64,000 nt of DNA, taken from positions 28,180 through 92,179 of the forward strand of contig NZ_JALKFZ020000034.1 in NCBI RefSeq assembly GCF_023243075.1. The letters are read 5' to 3'. The translations under genes were made by a program, and so were the position numbers. Source of the stretch: Frankia sp. AiPa1. GTDB taxonomy: Bacteria > Actinomycetota > Actinomycetes > Frankiales > Frankiaceae. The notes under the pieces are model-generated. The model saw nothing but the letters and a program-made list of their open reading frames with translations, had not been told where the DNA came from and did no database searches. Of this stretch, positions 1-8,322 are shown piece by piece. How positions within the stretch are numbered: position 1 is the stretch's first letter; each line of letters begins with the position of its first letter.

Positions 1-1400
1 ACACCCGACCCGGTCACGATCGCCACCACGTTCAGGGGGGTGAGCGTCGTGCCGCCCAGGAACGGCCCGTTGCTGTTCGTGCAGGTGATACTTCGGCCTA
101 CCGGCGCCTGGCAGACCCAGCCGGCGCCGAACGCACCCACCGGCACCACGTTGACCGGCACCGTCTCCGTCACCGAGATCGGCGACGCCTCGTCAGCGCC
201 GGCACTGACCCCGGCCGTCACGGTGTAGTTGACCGGGTCACCCGGTTGCGGGGTCGGGCCGTTGTAGCTCGTCGCGGCCACGTTCAACTGCGGAACCGGG
301 TTGAAGGTCACCACCCGGGCGTTGTCGACCTCGTGGAAGTCGGTCACCGAGCCGGTGGAGGCCACCCAGCCGAACGCCAGCTGGCGCGGAATCCCGGCCG
401 CCGTGGTCCAGGTGGACGACGGGTACAGGCCGGCGGGCACGGTGGGCAGTGCACCCTGCAACGTGCGGGGCGTGCCGCCCACCGGGGTGAACACGACCTT
501 GTAGGTGCTGGGAGCCGCCGAGACGCCGGAGTTGGTCACGATGGTCTGCCCGGTGGGGTTGATAACCACCTCCACCGGCACCAGCGACGCGGCGCGGGCA
601 GTGGCCCCCAACGCCACCGGCGGGGACGCCGTCGTCGTCGCCGTGCTGTTGAGCGCGCAGTACCCGACAAGACCCGCGCCGGGTCCGCGTACGACGACCT
701 GGCCCGGCACCCTTCCCGTGGTGGAGATGTACGCCGGATTCGTGCACCCGGAGCCCTGGTAGGTACTGCTGCTGTAGTTCCCGAACACGTCCAGGCCGAT
801 GCCGAGGTAGCCGTTGCTGAGCCCAGCCAGGCTCCCGCTGGCCGGCGTGTATCCGAGCGCGCCGCCCGGCTGCCCGATGTTCGCCGGCGCCGTCGGGGCC
901 GCGGGGTTCACCGCTGATGCCACGAACGCCAAGCCGTCCGCGTGGGTGCCGCCGTACTGATAGGTGTTGAAGGTCACGTCCAGGCCCTGCGAGGTCGGCA
1001 CGCTCGCCGCCCCGAAGAGCCCACCCTCGACGAAGGTCGAACTATTGGTGAGACGCAGTTTCCCCGAGCCCGGGCTGTCCGTACTCGAGGTGCAGCTGCG
1101 CAGGACGCCGGTGGTCGAGTTCCCGGCCGCCGTAAGGCAGGCCGTATTCGAACCAGCGGCACCAGTCGGCAGCGCGGGCAGAACGACGCTGCCGACTCCG
1201 TCGGGAATGTTGTTATGGAAAGGCTGGTCGAACAGCAGAGTCCCGGCGGCAGAGGCTACATTGGGGGCGAGAGCCGACATTGAGCCGGTAACAATCAGGC
1301 TGACCAACGCCATAACCAGTACCTTGAGCGCCTGCCGATGCCGAATGGCCGCAGACGTCCAGAGCGGTCGTCGCCGTCTCGATCCCCTCACACCGTTCAT
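1..1400 (-). CDS. Secreted L-type lectin / DUF11-like surface protein (partial)
   Basis: This frame is open from an ATG at 1400 to the left edge of the window, so the C-terminus is missing. The N-terminus has a basic stretch, a hydrophobic segment (residues 27-38) and a likely Ala-rich signal peptidase site near residue 51. Residues about 55-290 resemble a legume (L-type) lectin fold: the metal-site motif ADGLAF at about 154-159 and GIGLDVFGN at about 200-208 correspond to the two hallmark strands. From about residue 350 the sequence turns into a DUF11-like beta-sandwich repeat (VNYTVTAGV and following). This suggests an exported carbohydrate-binding stalk protein. It lies downstream of, and on the same strand as, the DUF916-like and small secreted genes. 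No strong Shine-Dalgarno sequence is visible, so the start is the least certain part. Confidence 0.75.
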   Translation of the reverse strand, partial: MNGVRGSRRRRPLWTSAAIRHRQALKVLVMALVSLIVTGSMSALAPNVASAAGTLLFDQPFHNNIPDGVGSVVLPALPTGAAGSNTACLTAAGNSTTGVLRSCTSSTDSPGSGKLRLTNSSTFVEGGLFGAASVPTSQGLDVTFNTYQYGGTHADGLAFVASAVNPAAPTAPANIGQPGGALGYTPASGSLAGLSNGYLGIGLDVFGNYSSSTYQGSGCTNPAYISTTGRVPGQVVVRGPGAGLVGYCALNSTATTTASPPVALGATARAASLVPVEVVINPTGQTIVTNSGVSAAPSTYKVVFTPVGGTPRTLQGALPTVPAGLYPSSTWTTAAGIPRQLAFGWVASTGSVTDFHEVDNARVVTFNPVPQLNVAATSYNGPTPQPGDPVNYTVTAGVSAGADEASPISVTETVPVNVVPVGAFGAGWVCQAPVGRSITCTNSNGPFLGGTTLTPLNVVAIVTGSG

Positions 1401-1446
1401 CACTGCAAGTATAAATGAAGTTACCTACGGTATTCGGAGATGCTGG

Positions 1447-2625
1447 CTAACGATCCGGCGTGTCGTTTCCGGGATCCCCGTCCGGCTTCAGAAGATCTTC
1501 GGGCGGATCGCCGCCCGCAATCCCGGAGGCGGCGGAGGAATGCGTGGAAGTCCCCGTCCGCCCGGAACCGGTAGGATCACCGAGGTCTTCTCGCCGCCGC
1601 AACGCACGGGCCTCCGCCATCACCCGGGCGCGATACCCCCGGCGTACGAACAGGCCGAACAGCAAGATGGCAAGAACTCCGACCAGTACGGCCACTGCCT
1701 GGCGAAGCGGGAAGACGACCACGGTGGCACGCGCGGTGGCGAGAGTCCCGCCCCGGCCAGAAACGGCGACGGTCGCATGGCATACACATATGAGTGGCGG
1801 GTTGTCCCACCGCGCGGTGACCTGCCGCGTCGAGCCGCGCTGCACCGTGAAGTCCGGGAATGCGACGTCGTGCCCGCCGACGCTGATGTTGAGGTGGCCT
1901 TTTCCGCGAAAATCCCGATGAACGGTCCCGGTGTCCCGGAGGACGGCGGTGAAGTCGATGGGACCGCCCGTCGCGAACCCCGACGTCCGCACGGAGGAGA
2001 TCTTCACGGTGTCGTCGACCGGGCCGGGCACCGTGATGAAGAGCGGGACCCCGATCCCCCGGTTCAGCTTGATCTGCTTCTCGTCCTTGCCGGGAGGAAC
2101 CATGAACAGGATCGCGACCTGGTGGTCGCCCGGCTCGGGGTGCTCGGGAACGGCGATCCGCACGGCCACCACCTGGCGTGCTCCCGGCGCCAGGTGGAAG
2201 TTCACCGGGCTGGCCGATAGCCAGGTCATCGCCGAGTAGGGAGCCTCCTCATGCTGGAACTGGAGGGTCCCGTTCCGTCCCGCCGTGAAGCCGGCCCGGT
2301 TCACCACGATGTTGAGGGGCAGCCGGCCGTGGTTGGTCACGGCGAAATGCTGGTCCTTCGAGAGCTGTTCCTGCGGTATGACCAGTCTTGTCGGGCTCAC
2401 TGTCAACGCGAAGTCCGGTGTCGGCCCGGCGGAGGCCCGCGCCGAAGGTGCGGGGGATGCGGCGAGAGCGGCGGACCCTGGACCAGCCAGGGCCGCCCCC
2501 CACAAAAGCAGTACCGCGACGGCAGACGCACGCCGACCCAGTCGAAGCCGGTTGGTCACCGTTGCCCCGCCGTCATAGGTACCGTCCCCTGTCAACAGCC
2601 TCAATCGGCTTCCAGATCGGGGCAT
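1447..2625 (-). CDS. DUF916-like secreted, membrane-anchored surface protein
   Basis: The 392-residue product has an N-terminal signal sequence (hydrophobic AVAVLLLWGAALAG), two Ig-like beta domains, and one transmembrane helix near residues 310-330 followed by a basic cytoplasmic tail. The first domain opens with FALTVSPTRLVIPQEQ and contains a PGARQVVAVRI segment, the pattern of the DUF916/WxL-binding and pilus-chaperone-like family, whose members act outside the cell in surface-protein display. An internal GTG about 22 codons in could be the true start, because the first residues do not look like a signal-peptide n-region. It sits between two other secreted-protein genes on the same strand, with short gaps, and probably shares a transcript with them. 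Confidence 0.7.
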   Translation of the reverse strand: MPRSGSRLRLLTGDGTYDGGATVTNRLRLGRRASAVAVLLLWGAALAGPGSAALAASPAPSARASAGPTPDFALTVSPTRLVIPQEQLSKDQHFAVTNHGRLPLNIVVNRAGFTAGRNGTLQFQHEEAPYSAMTWLSASPVNFHLAPGARQVVAVRIAVPEHPEPGDHQVAILFMVPPGKDEKQIKLNRGIGVPLFITVPGPVDDTVKISSVRTSGFATGGPIDFTAVLRDTGTVHRDFRGKGHLNISVGGHDVAFPDFTVQRGSTRQVTARWDNPPLICVCHATVAVSGRGGTLATARATVVVFPLRQAVAVLVGVLAILLFGLFVRRGYRARVMAEARALRRREDLGDPTGSGRTGTSTHSSAASGIAGGDPPEDLLKPDGDPGNDTPDR

Positions 2626-2667
2626 ATATCCCCGACCGCCAGGTCGTACCGCCCGGCCATGCAGTTG

Positions 2668-3213
2668 TTACAGGGTCGTGGCAACATAGTCGAGCACCGC
2701 GGAGTAGGTGTCCGGGATGACGAACGGAATCGTGATCTGATAGTTGTTGGTGATGGTGTCACCCAACTCTGCCGAGGGGGTCGCCTGCGTGTGCACCTGC
2801 ACCGGAGTGCCAAATATCAGCGGCGAGAATGTCGTGGTTCCCGCCTCTCGAACCCGGAGGTTGCCGATCGGAATGGTGCTTGTGTTGCCCGGCGCGGTCG
2901 GGTTCAACGTCGGTGTCCTCGGCTGGACAGTCACGGCATATCCCTCATTATTGTTGGTCGCGACCGTCATGGTCACCGGCGGCACGGTGGTCGAGACGGT
3001 CTCACCCGGGTTACCCGTCAGCGAAAAGGATGGGACGAGACCGGTCAGTGTGATCGATGAGCCCACCACGACGTTGGCCGTGGTGCTCTCGGTGGCCGTC
3101 TGCCCCGGAACAGCATTTGCCCCGGTTGCCATACCAGCGAGGACCGTCACAACGCCCGCCGTCAGGACAAGTCCCCGCCTGCACGCGGAATACGATCGAC
3201 TTTTCTTAGACAT
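2668..3213 (-). CDS. Small secreted beta-rich protein (WxL-like surface component)
   Basis: A 181-residue exported protein of unrecognised family. A KKSRS/CRRG n-region, a hydrophobic core (LVLTAGVVTVLAGMA) and an ANA cleavage site give a clear signal peptide. The mature part is rich in Thr, Val and Pro and predicted to be all beta, with segments such as SITLTGLVPSFSL and GYAVTVQP resembling WxL- or TasA-type surface subunits, although no WxL motif is present. It is the first gene of a three-gene minus-strand run with the DUF916-like protein and the lectin, an arrangement seen in surface-display loci. The role is inferred from that context only. Confidence 0.65.
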   Translation of the reverse strand: MSKKSRSYSACRRGLVLTAGVVTVLAGMATGANAVPGQTATESTTANVVVGSSITLTGLVPSFSLTGNPGETVSTTVPPVTMTVATNNNEGYAVTVQPRTPTLNPTAPGNTSTIPIGNLRVREAGTTTFSPLIFGTPVQVHTQATPSAELGDTITNNYQITIPFVIPDTYSAVLDYVATTL

Positions 3214-3930
3214 TCAAGACCCCGTTCACTCGGAACAACTACAGAGAGTGTTTTCACGGTCGCCCTCAACGTCAAGGACCTCTGGTCTGCACCGATACCG
3301 GCCGGCCCGCTGCCTGTGGATATCGCGGCTCCGCAGCGGGACGAACCATCTGGTAAGCGATCAGCCCGAGCGACACGACCGCGATTCGGCCGGAGCGGGC
3401 ACGTTCCGCAGCGGCAATCTCCGCCGCGCCCTGCCCCACAACAGATGTGGGCAGCCGCCCCGCCGCCCGCATCCGCCAGCACGGCGTGAGAGACCCAGCC
3501 ATCACCAACTGGACCCGGTGCGGCCGGGACTGGCCGGGCGCACACGACCGGCTGGGCGGTTACACCCAACCGTGGCCTGGGCAGACATCACTCGCCAGAC
3601 CGCGCGGACGGCGCGGTCCCCGGGCCCCACACGTCACGTCGCGGGGCCCGGCGGGGGTGCCGTGACCGGCCACTCGTCACGTATCCACCGGATCACGGGC
3701 ATCCACGACCGTTCCGCTCGTGCCGCCGCGGAGTTGGCCGCGAGCCAGGGCCGCGCTACGTTACTCTGCGTAACTGACGGTGCGGCTGCACGGGGGGATC
3801 TTATGACAGCGGGACCGTTGCTGGATTCGGTGGACCATCAACATTGCCCCGCATCTGACGCCTTCGGCGTTCGCGTCCCCATGCTCCCTTGGGGTTGTTC
3901 CACCGGATACGCGGCCGAATCCGCGACGTC
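3214..3930. other. Divergent intergenic region of the surface locus
   Basis: About 700 bases separate the minus-strand surface genes from the plus-strand DUF11/sortase pair. Short open frames exist on both strands, but none has a recognisable domain or a convincing ribosome binding site. It presumably holds the divergent promoters; I could not assign them. Confidence 0.4.
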
Positions 3931-4851
3931 ATGAGCGGCCGTCAGCAGCCGCCCGGCGACGACTCGGCCGGCCGGGCGGCACCGAGAGCCCTCCGTCGCT
4001 GGCCGCTGCTGTGCTCACTGACGGTGTCCGGGCTGGTAGCCGCGATGGTCGCCCTGGCAGGACTGCCCGCCGGCGCGGATGCCAGTTCATCCCAAACCAC
4101 GGTCGGCATCATCGTCACCGGGTCACCCGCGCTGACCATCACCAAACGCGGCGCCGTCGTGGCCGCCACTTCTGACGACAAGATCGGCGGCGCTCGTCGG
4201 GTGCGTTGGACGATCACGGTGACCAACGCCGGCGACACGATGCTGACCGCGCTGACCGTGAGCGACCCCAAGGCAGGTCCAGTCCGTTGCCCCACCACAT
4301 CCCTCGCCCCAAAGCAGGTTATGACCTGCACTGCGCCTGACCATGTGATCACGGTCGGGGATGGCGCGGCGGGCGTGGTCACCAACGTGGCGACCGCGTC
4401 CGCTTCCGCTCCGGGTGGACAGATCGTCGCGCCGCCCGGATTCGCCAGTGTGCGGATCCCGACCACGAAGCCCGCTGTCATCTTCCTTCCCCCGCTGGGG
4501 ATATTCGGGTTCCCCGGCGCTCCTCCCGGCAGCCCTGGTTCCGATGAGCATGCGGCGGGAGGCGGCGGGGGCGGCGCGCTTGACGGGGGCGGATCGCCCG
4601 GTGGGGCCGGCGGCAACGCAGGTGGTGGCCCAAACGCCGCCGGGCCAGCGTCACCGAACGGCAGAGGCGGCCTGCCGTCCTCGGCGGCGGATCAACAGCG
4701 CGCCCATCCGCCGGTAGCCGTGGCGGGGGGACAGCCTGACAAGCCGGGGCACGGTGGCCTCACCCTGGTCCTACTCGGCGCGATCACCGCCGTCGGCGCC
4801 CTCGCCGCTCTCGGGGTGCGCGCCAGCCGGCGGACCAGACGCCGGCGTTGA
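3931..4851 (+). CDS. DUF11-domain secreted protein with Gly-rich linker and C-terminal anchor
   Basis: The protein has a signal peptide (core LLCSLTVSGLVAAMVALAG, ending near ADA), one DUF11-type Ig-like domain (PALTITKRG to about VATASA, with two Cys residues), then a Pro/Gly-rich linker containing runs of Gly. The C-terminus is a hydrophobic helix (GLTLVLLGAITAVGALAALGV) followed by a basic tail. That tail has the shape of a sortase sorting signal, but no LPxTG-like pentapeptide precedes it; the nearest sequence is PDKPGHGG. The ATG at 3931 gives the best signal peptide; TTG at 3889 is an alternative in the same frame. The stop overlaps the start of the sortase gene, so the two are translationally coupled, suggesting this is the sortase substrate or partner. 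Confidence 0.7.
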   Translation: MSGRQQPPGDDSAGRAAPRALRRWPLLCSLTVSGLVAAMVALAGLPAGADASSSQTTVGIIVTGSPALTITKRGAVVAATSDDKIGGARRVRWTITVTNAGDTMLTALTVSDPKAGPVRCPTTSLAPKQVMTCTAPDHVITVGDGAAGVVTNVATASASAPGGQIVAPPGFASVRIPTTKPAVIFLPPLGIFGFPGAPPGSPGSDEHAAGGGGGGALDGGGSPGGAGGNAGGGPNAAGPASPNGRGGLPSSAADQQRAHPPVAVAGGQPDKPGHGGLTLVLLGAITAVGALAALGVRASRRTRRRR

Positions 4852-5720
4852 TCCGATGGCCGATGGAACGCCGCCAGCGAGTTGACCGCGGCTCGTCACC
4901 GGTGACCACGAGATGCACGTCCGGTTCGGTGATCGCCCTCGGTACCCTGGTCATCGTCGGGATCGTGCTGGTCATCCTGGGATGGCCGTCCAGGCCCACT
5001 CCCATGGCCGCTCCGTTGCCCCCGGACCACGGGCCGCGTGTACCCGGTCCGCGGCCGGGACTCGGCGGTGCAAGAGCGCTCCAGATCCCGCGACACCAGA
5101 CAGATCTGCCACCGTCCAGCCTTCGGATACCGTCGCTCGGCGTCACCGCCAGAATCGGCGTGGCCAGCGAGGAGAACGGCACCCTCATTCCGCCGCGGAC
5201 ACCAACCGAGGTCGGACTGTGGTCCGGTTCGGCTGCGCTGGGCGCCGGTGCCGGCGAAGTAACGATTGTCGGACACGTGAACTGGCGGGGAATGCCTCCA
5301 TTCGCATTCGGACGCCTGGCCGATCTGCGTGCCGGAGACCTCGTCTTCACCAGCGATCCGCACGGAGTCCAGACCGCGTGGCAGGTTCTGCGGGTCTTCG
5401 CGCGTCCCAAGGCCGACGGCGTCGATCCGACTGCGTTCGCCGGACCCGGCGGCCCACGCCAACTGATCATGATTACCTGTGGTGGAGCGTTCGATGTCCG
5501 CGCCGGCTCCTATTTTGACAACGTGTACGTACGTGCGGTGCCCGCGTCATCCAAGATGACCGCCCGAACGGGGCCGGGAGGTGACACTCTGCGAGGGAGG
5601 CGTGCTCCAGGGCCAGGCCGTGGCCAACATCTACAACAACGGCGGACTGGTGCCGGCCACCCATTACTCGAAGGCGGGCGTGAGCCCGTGCTATGGATTT
5701 CACGCTTCCTTCCCAGGTAA
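4848..5720 (+). CDS. Class E/F-like sortase
   Basis: This is a membrane-anchored cysteine transpeptidase. One N-terminal helix (VIALGTLVIVGIVLVILGW) anchors it; the catalytic domain begins near PSLRIPSLGV. The catalytic His is visible in TIVGHVN and the catalytic Cys in MITCGG. The expected Arg a few residues after the Cys cannot be placed with confidence: the segment reads AGSYFDNVYVRA. Sortases of this class normally end soon after that strand. Here the frame continues about 50 more Gly/Arg-rich residues, so the C-terminus may be a read-through created by damage near 5570. It overlaps the upstream DUF11 gene by four bases and probably acts on that product at the cell surface. Confidence 0.75.
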   Translation: MIRWPMERRQRVDRGSSPVTTRCTSGSVIALGTLVIVGIVLVILGWPSRPTPMAAPLPPDHGPRVPGPRPGLGGARALQIPRHQTDLPPSSLRIPSLGVTARIGVASEENGTLIPPRTPTEVGLWSGSAALGAGAGEVTIVGHVNWRGMPPFAFGRLADLRAGDLVFTSDPHGVQTAWQVLRVFARPKADGVDPTAFAGPGGPRQLIMITCGGAFDVRAGSYFDNVYVRAVPASSKMTARTGPGGDTLRGRRAPGPGRGQHLQQRRTGAGHPLLEGGREPVLWISRFLPR

Positions 5721-5789
5721 CAGGAAAATCAACAACAAGGGCAACTACCAACTTTCCGGGGCTCACCCTGTAACGGAGGGTGGCCATTT
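5721..5789. other. Short gap before the hicA remnant
   Basis: No gene was recognised. A frame beginning at 5581 on the plus strand (NIYNNGGLVPATHYSK) overlaps the sortase tail and continues here. It looks locally protein-like but matches no family that I know, so I do not call it. Confidence 0.25.
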
Positions 5790-5980
5790 GCGGCGACCGA
5801 GGGTGCGCTGGAGCGCCACGGCTTCACGAAGGCGAGGATCAACGGCAGCCATCACGTCATGCGGTACCCGGACGGGCGTGGCAGGACGGTCCCCGTGCAC
5901 GGCACCCGCGACCTGCCCAAGGGCACCCCGCGCGGCGTTCTGAACCCGTCGGCCTGACGATCGAGGAGCTTGCCCCCTAG
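5790..5980 (+). pseudogene. hicA: hicA-type mRNA interferase toxin remnant
   Basis: The plus strand encodes LERHGFTKARINGSHHVM followed by PDGRGRTVPVHGTRDLPKGT, which is the dsRBD-like core of HicA/YcfA toxins including the GSHH catalytic segment. After RGVLNPSA the frame hits a stop, but the next frame continues with LTIEELAP and its own stop, exactly the usual HicA ending. A net one-base frameshift therefore lies near 5945. No start codon or ribosome site precedes it, and no hicB antitoxin is adjacent. It is a dead fragment. Confidence 0.7.
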
Positions 5981-6077
5981 CAGAAGCTGCATCAGCGTCC
6001 GAGTGGGCGGAGTAAGAAGTAGATATCGGACGCCCGGTTCCGTGATCGCTGACTGAAGTGGTTCCGAGGAGACGTCG

Positions 6078-7019
6078 ATGACATCGCCGAGCCCGTCACC
6101 GCGCTGGGGGGTCAACCTTCCGCTGCCCGGTCTGCCGTTGCGCGAGCAGGGGCGGATAGTACGGGTGCTGCCGGACCTGGGTTTCACCGACGTGTGGACG
6201 GCTGAGGGGGGCGGCATCGACGCGTTCACCCCGCTGGCCGCAGCCGCCGCCTGGCAGCCTCGGCTTCGGGTGGGCACCGGGGTGGTGCCAGCGCAGACCC
6301 GCGGCGCCGGGGTGCTCGCGCAGACCGCGCTGGGCCTGGCCGAACTGGCCGAGGGAGGCGTGCTGCTGGGCGTCGGCTCGTCAGTGCCCGCGCACGTGAC
6401 CGCGTTGAACGGGCTGCCGCACGGCAGGCCCCTGGAAACCGTGCGGAACACGGTGCGCGCCTTGCGGCAGAACCTGGCCGGCCAGGTCCCGAAGCCGCCG
6501 AAGGTGATCGTGGGCGCCCTGCGACCGAGGATGCTGCGGCTGGGGTACGAGGAGGCGGACGGTGCGATCCTCAACGTGCTCTGCGCGCGGGACGTGCCAC
6601 GGGTGATCGAGGCCGCCGGCGGTCCGCGATCGGACCGGGAGACCGTGGTCAAGCTCTTCCTGTGTCCGACGGAGGACATCGCGACCGCCCGGCAGGCAGG
6701 CCGCGCCTTCCTCGGTTGGATTCTCAACCAAGCGCCCTACCACGCCTTTCACGAATGGCTGGGCCGCGGGGAGGTGCTGCGGGCCTCGTACGAGCGCTAT
6801 CAGGCCGGGGACCGCCGCGGCGCCGAGCTGGCCCTGCCCGACGACCTCGTCGACGAGCTGTGGCTCAGCGGGCGCCCGGCCGAACTTCGCGACCGGATCG
6901 CCGGCTTCCTCCATCCCGGCGTCACGACCATCCTGCTCTATGTGGCCGGGACTCCCGAGCTCGTCGCCGATCCCGCGCGGCTGCCCCAACTGCTGGCCGA
7001 TCTGCGTCCGGACGCCTGA
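6078..7019 (+). CDS. LLM-class F420/FMN-dependent oxidoreductase
   Basis: A luciferase-like TIM-barrel oxidoreductase of 313 residues, the usual length for F420-dependent LLM enzymes of actinomycetes. It begins with WGVNLPLPG, carries the RVGTGVVPA strand and the GGVLLGVGSS motif near residues 94-103, and a terminal VTTILLYVAG strand. A GAGGAG ribosome site lies about 8 bases before the ATG. The substrate cannot be read from the sequence. It stands alone, between the hicA remnant and a Nudix gene. Confidence 0.85.
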   Translation: MTSPSPSPRWGVNLPLPGLPLREQGRIVRVLPDLGFTDVWTAEGGGIDAFTPLAAAAAWQPRLRVGTGVVPAQTRGAGVLAQTALGLAELAEGGVLLGVGSSVPAHVTALNGLPHGRPLETVRNTVRALRQNLAGQVPKPPKVIVGALRPRMLRLGYEEADGAILNVLCARDVPRVIEAAGGPRSDRETVVKLFLCPTEDIATARQAGRAFLGWILNQAPYHAFHEWLGRGEVLRASYERYQAGDRRGAELALPDDLVDELWLSGRPAELRDRIAGFLHPGVTTILLYVAGTPELVADPARLPQLLADLRPDA

Positions 7020-7099
7020 TCGAGACGACGCTGACCGAGGTGAGCCTCGGTGGCCGGAGCCCTCATCAGGATGACGGCGACCGAGTCGCCACCTTCGCG

Positions 7100-7141
7100 G
7101 CGGGCCTCCCGCGCAGCGGGGCGGGCCTCCCGCGCAGCGGG
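7100..7141. repeat. Exact 21-bp tandem duplication
   Basis: Two identical 21-bp copies lie head to tail at 7100-7120 and 7121-7141, in the gap between the LLM oxidoreductase and the Nudix gene. The unit is itself GC-rich and near-palindromic. Confidence 0.95.
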
Positions 7142-7191
7142 GCGTCCGCCTCGCCGGCACAGCCGTCTATCGGCAGACATATGATTTCCGA

Positions 7192-7689
7192 ATGTCATCG
7201 CCGAAGCTGCGCCACTCGGTGCGGGCGCTCATCCTCGACGAGGACGAGCGAATTCTGCTATGCCGTCTGACGATCCCGAAGCCGGGCGGTACGGTCATCG
7301 TCTGGGCAACTCCTGGCGGCGGCATCGAGTCGGGCGAGACGCCCCTGGTCGCCCTGCGGCGTGAACTGCGTGAAGAGGTAGGGCTGGCAGTCGACGCTGA
7401 CCCAGCGCATGTCTGGCATCAGCAGGTCATTGCGCCCGGATATGCGGCAGGCTATGACGGCGTCATCAACGACTACTACATCGTCCGCACGGCATCGTTT
7501 CGCCCCCGAGGCACCATGTCCGACGACGAGCTCGCTGCCGAGCACATTGACGGCCTTCGCTGGTGGCGGCTGCGGGATATCGCCGACTACTGCGGTCCCG
7601 ACCTGTTCTCGCCCCGGAACCTGGCGTCACCATTGGCGACGCTGCTGTCCAGCGGGATTCCGGAGAGACCTGTTTTGCTAGGCCGGTGA
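7192..7689 (+). CDS. Nudix hydrolase
   Basis: A 165-residue Nudix-fold pyrophosphohydrolase. The complete Nudix box is present at about residues 38-60: GGGIESGE, then seven residues, then REL-REEVGL, supplying the metal-binding glutamates. The C-terminal WWRLRDIADY segment is typical of small actinobacterial MutT-like proteins. The substrate is unknown. The ATG at 7192 is the first in frame; no strong ribosome site is visible. Confidence 0.88.
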   Translation: MSSPKLRHSVRALILDEDERILLCRLTIPKPGGTVIVWATPGGGIESGETPLVALRRELREEVGLAVDADPAHVWHQQVIAPGYAAGYDGVINDYYIVRTASFRPRGTMSDDELAAEHIDGLRWWRLRDIADYCGPDLFSPRNLASPLATLLSSGIPERPVLLGR

Positions 7690-7794
7690 CTCCTCCGTCC
7701 GCAGGCGAGCCATTCGCTACCTTGAGTGTCTAAACTGCGCCTCAGGGCAACTTCCCGAGCAGCCCGGGCGCTCCGGTCTCTGCCGAAACCGGGG

Positions 7795-8104
7795 CGCGAC
7801 CCGACGCTTCACCGATGCCTGGTGCGACAGTTTCCGCCACGGCTGGATCGGCCGTGACCTGCCCCGCCTCGCCCGCGACGCCGGCTTCCACGACGTCACC
7901 TTCGCCGGGCACCTCGTGGTCGCGACGGGATTCTCCGCCGTCGACACGCTGCTGGAGGTCAGCCGCACCGTGGCGTGCATCAAGGAGAAGCCGCGGCCCG
8001 GGTCGGCCTCCCTCACCACCTGGCTGGACTCGCTGCGGGACTCGGCGGCCGCCAACCCGGTCACGGCCACCGTGACGATGTTCCACGTCTCCGGCCGTCG
8101 CTAG
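7795..8104 (+). pseudogene. SAM-dependent methyltransferase, C-terminal remnant
   Basis: The frame ending at 8104 reads WCDSFRHGWIGRDLPRLARD followed by AGFHDVTFAGHLV and about 60 further residues. This resembles the C-terminal part of class I SAM methyltransferases (the GRDLPRLARDAGF segment before the last strands). There is no SAM-binding region and no start upstream, so the gene has lost at least its N-terminal half. A shard of an FGE-like gene follows immediately on the other strand. Confidence 0.5.
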
Positions 8105-8176
8105 GCATTCCCTACCAGGTCGTACAAGCCCCAAGGGTTCGGTGCCCTCCCACCCACCTCGTGGAGCCGTTCCCAA
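8105..8176 (-). pseudogene. FGE/SUMF1-like gene shard (middle part)
   Basis: The minus strand encodes ERLHEVGGRAPNPWGLYDLV and then GNA before a stop. It matches the same stretch of the complete FGE-like gene at 43502-44194 (GERLHEVGGKTPNSWGLYDM). Only about 24 codons survive. Confidence 0.7.
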
Positions 8177-8322
8177 CTGTCGCCGACAGCGCCGGGCGGG
8201 CGACAGGGCGACAGGCTGGCAGGGTGGCAGGCACGGTGTCAGTATCGGCCGGGTGACGCCGGCCGGCTCTCCCGGCGGCGTAGCGGGCAGCGACCAGCCC
8301 GCGGATCAGGGACAGCCACACG

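Noticed and set aside
4700..4851. LPxTG-type sorting signal in the DUF11 protein
   Set aside because: The hydrophobic helix and basic tail are present, but no LPxTG or common variant precedes them.
5581..5943. Plus-strand frame overlapping the sortase tail
   Set aside because: The first 40 residues look plausible, but there is no family match, no ribosome site, and the rest is out of frame with the hicA remnant.
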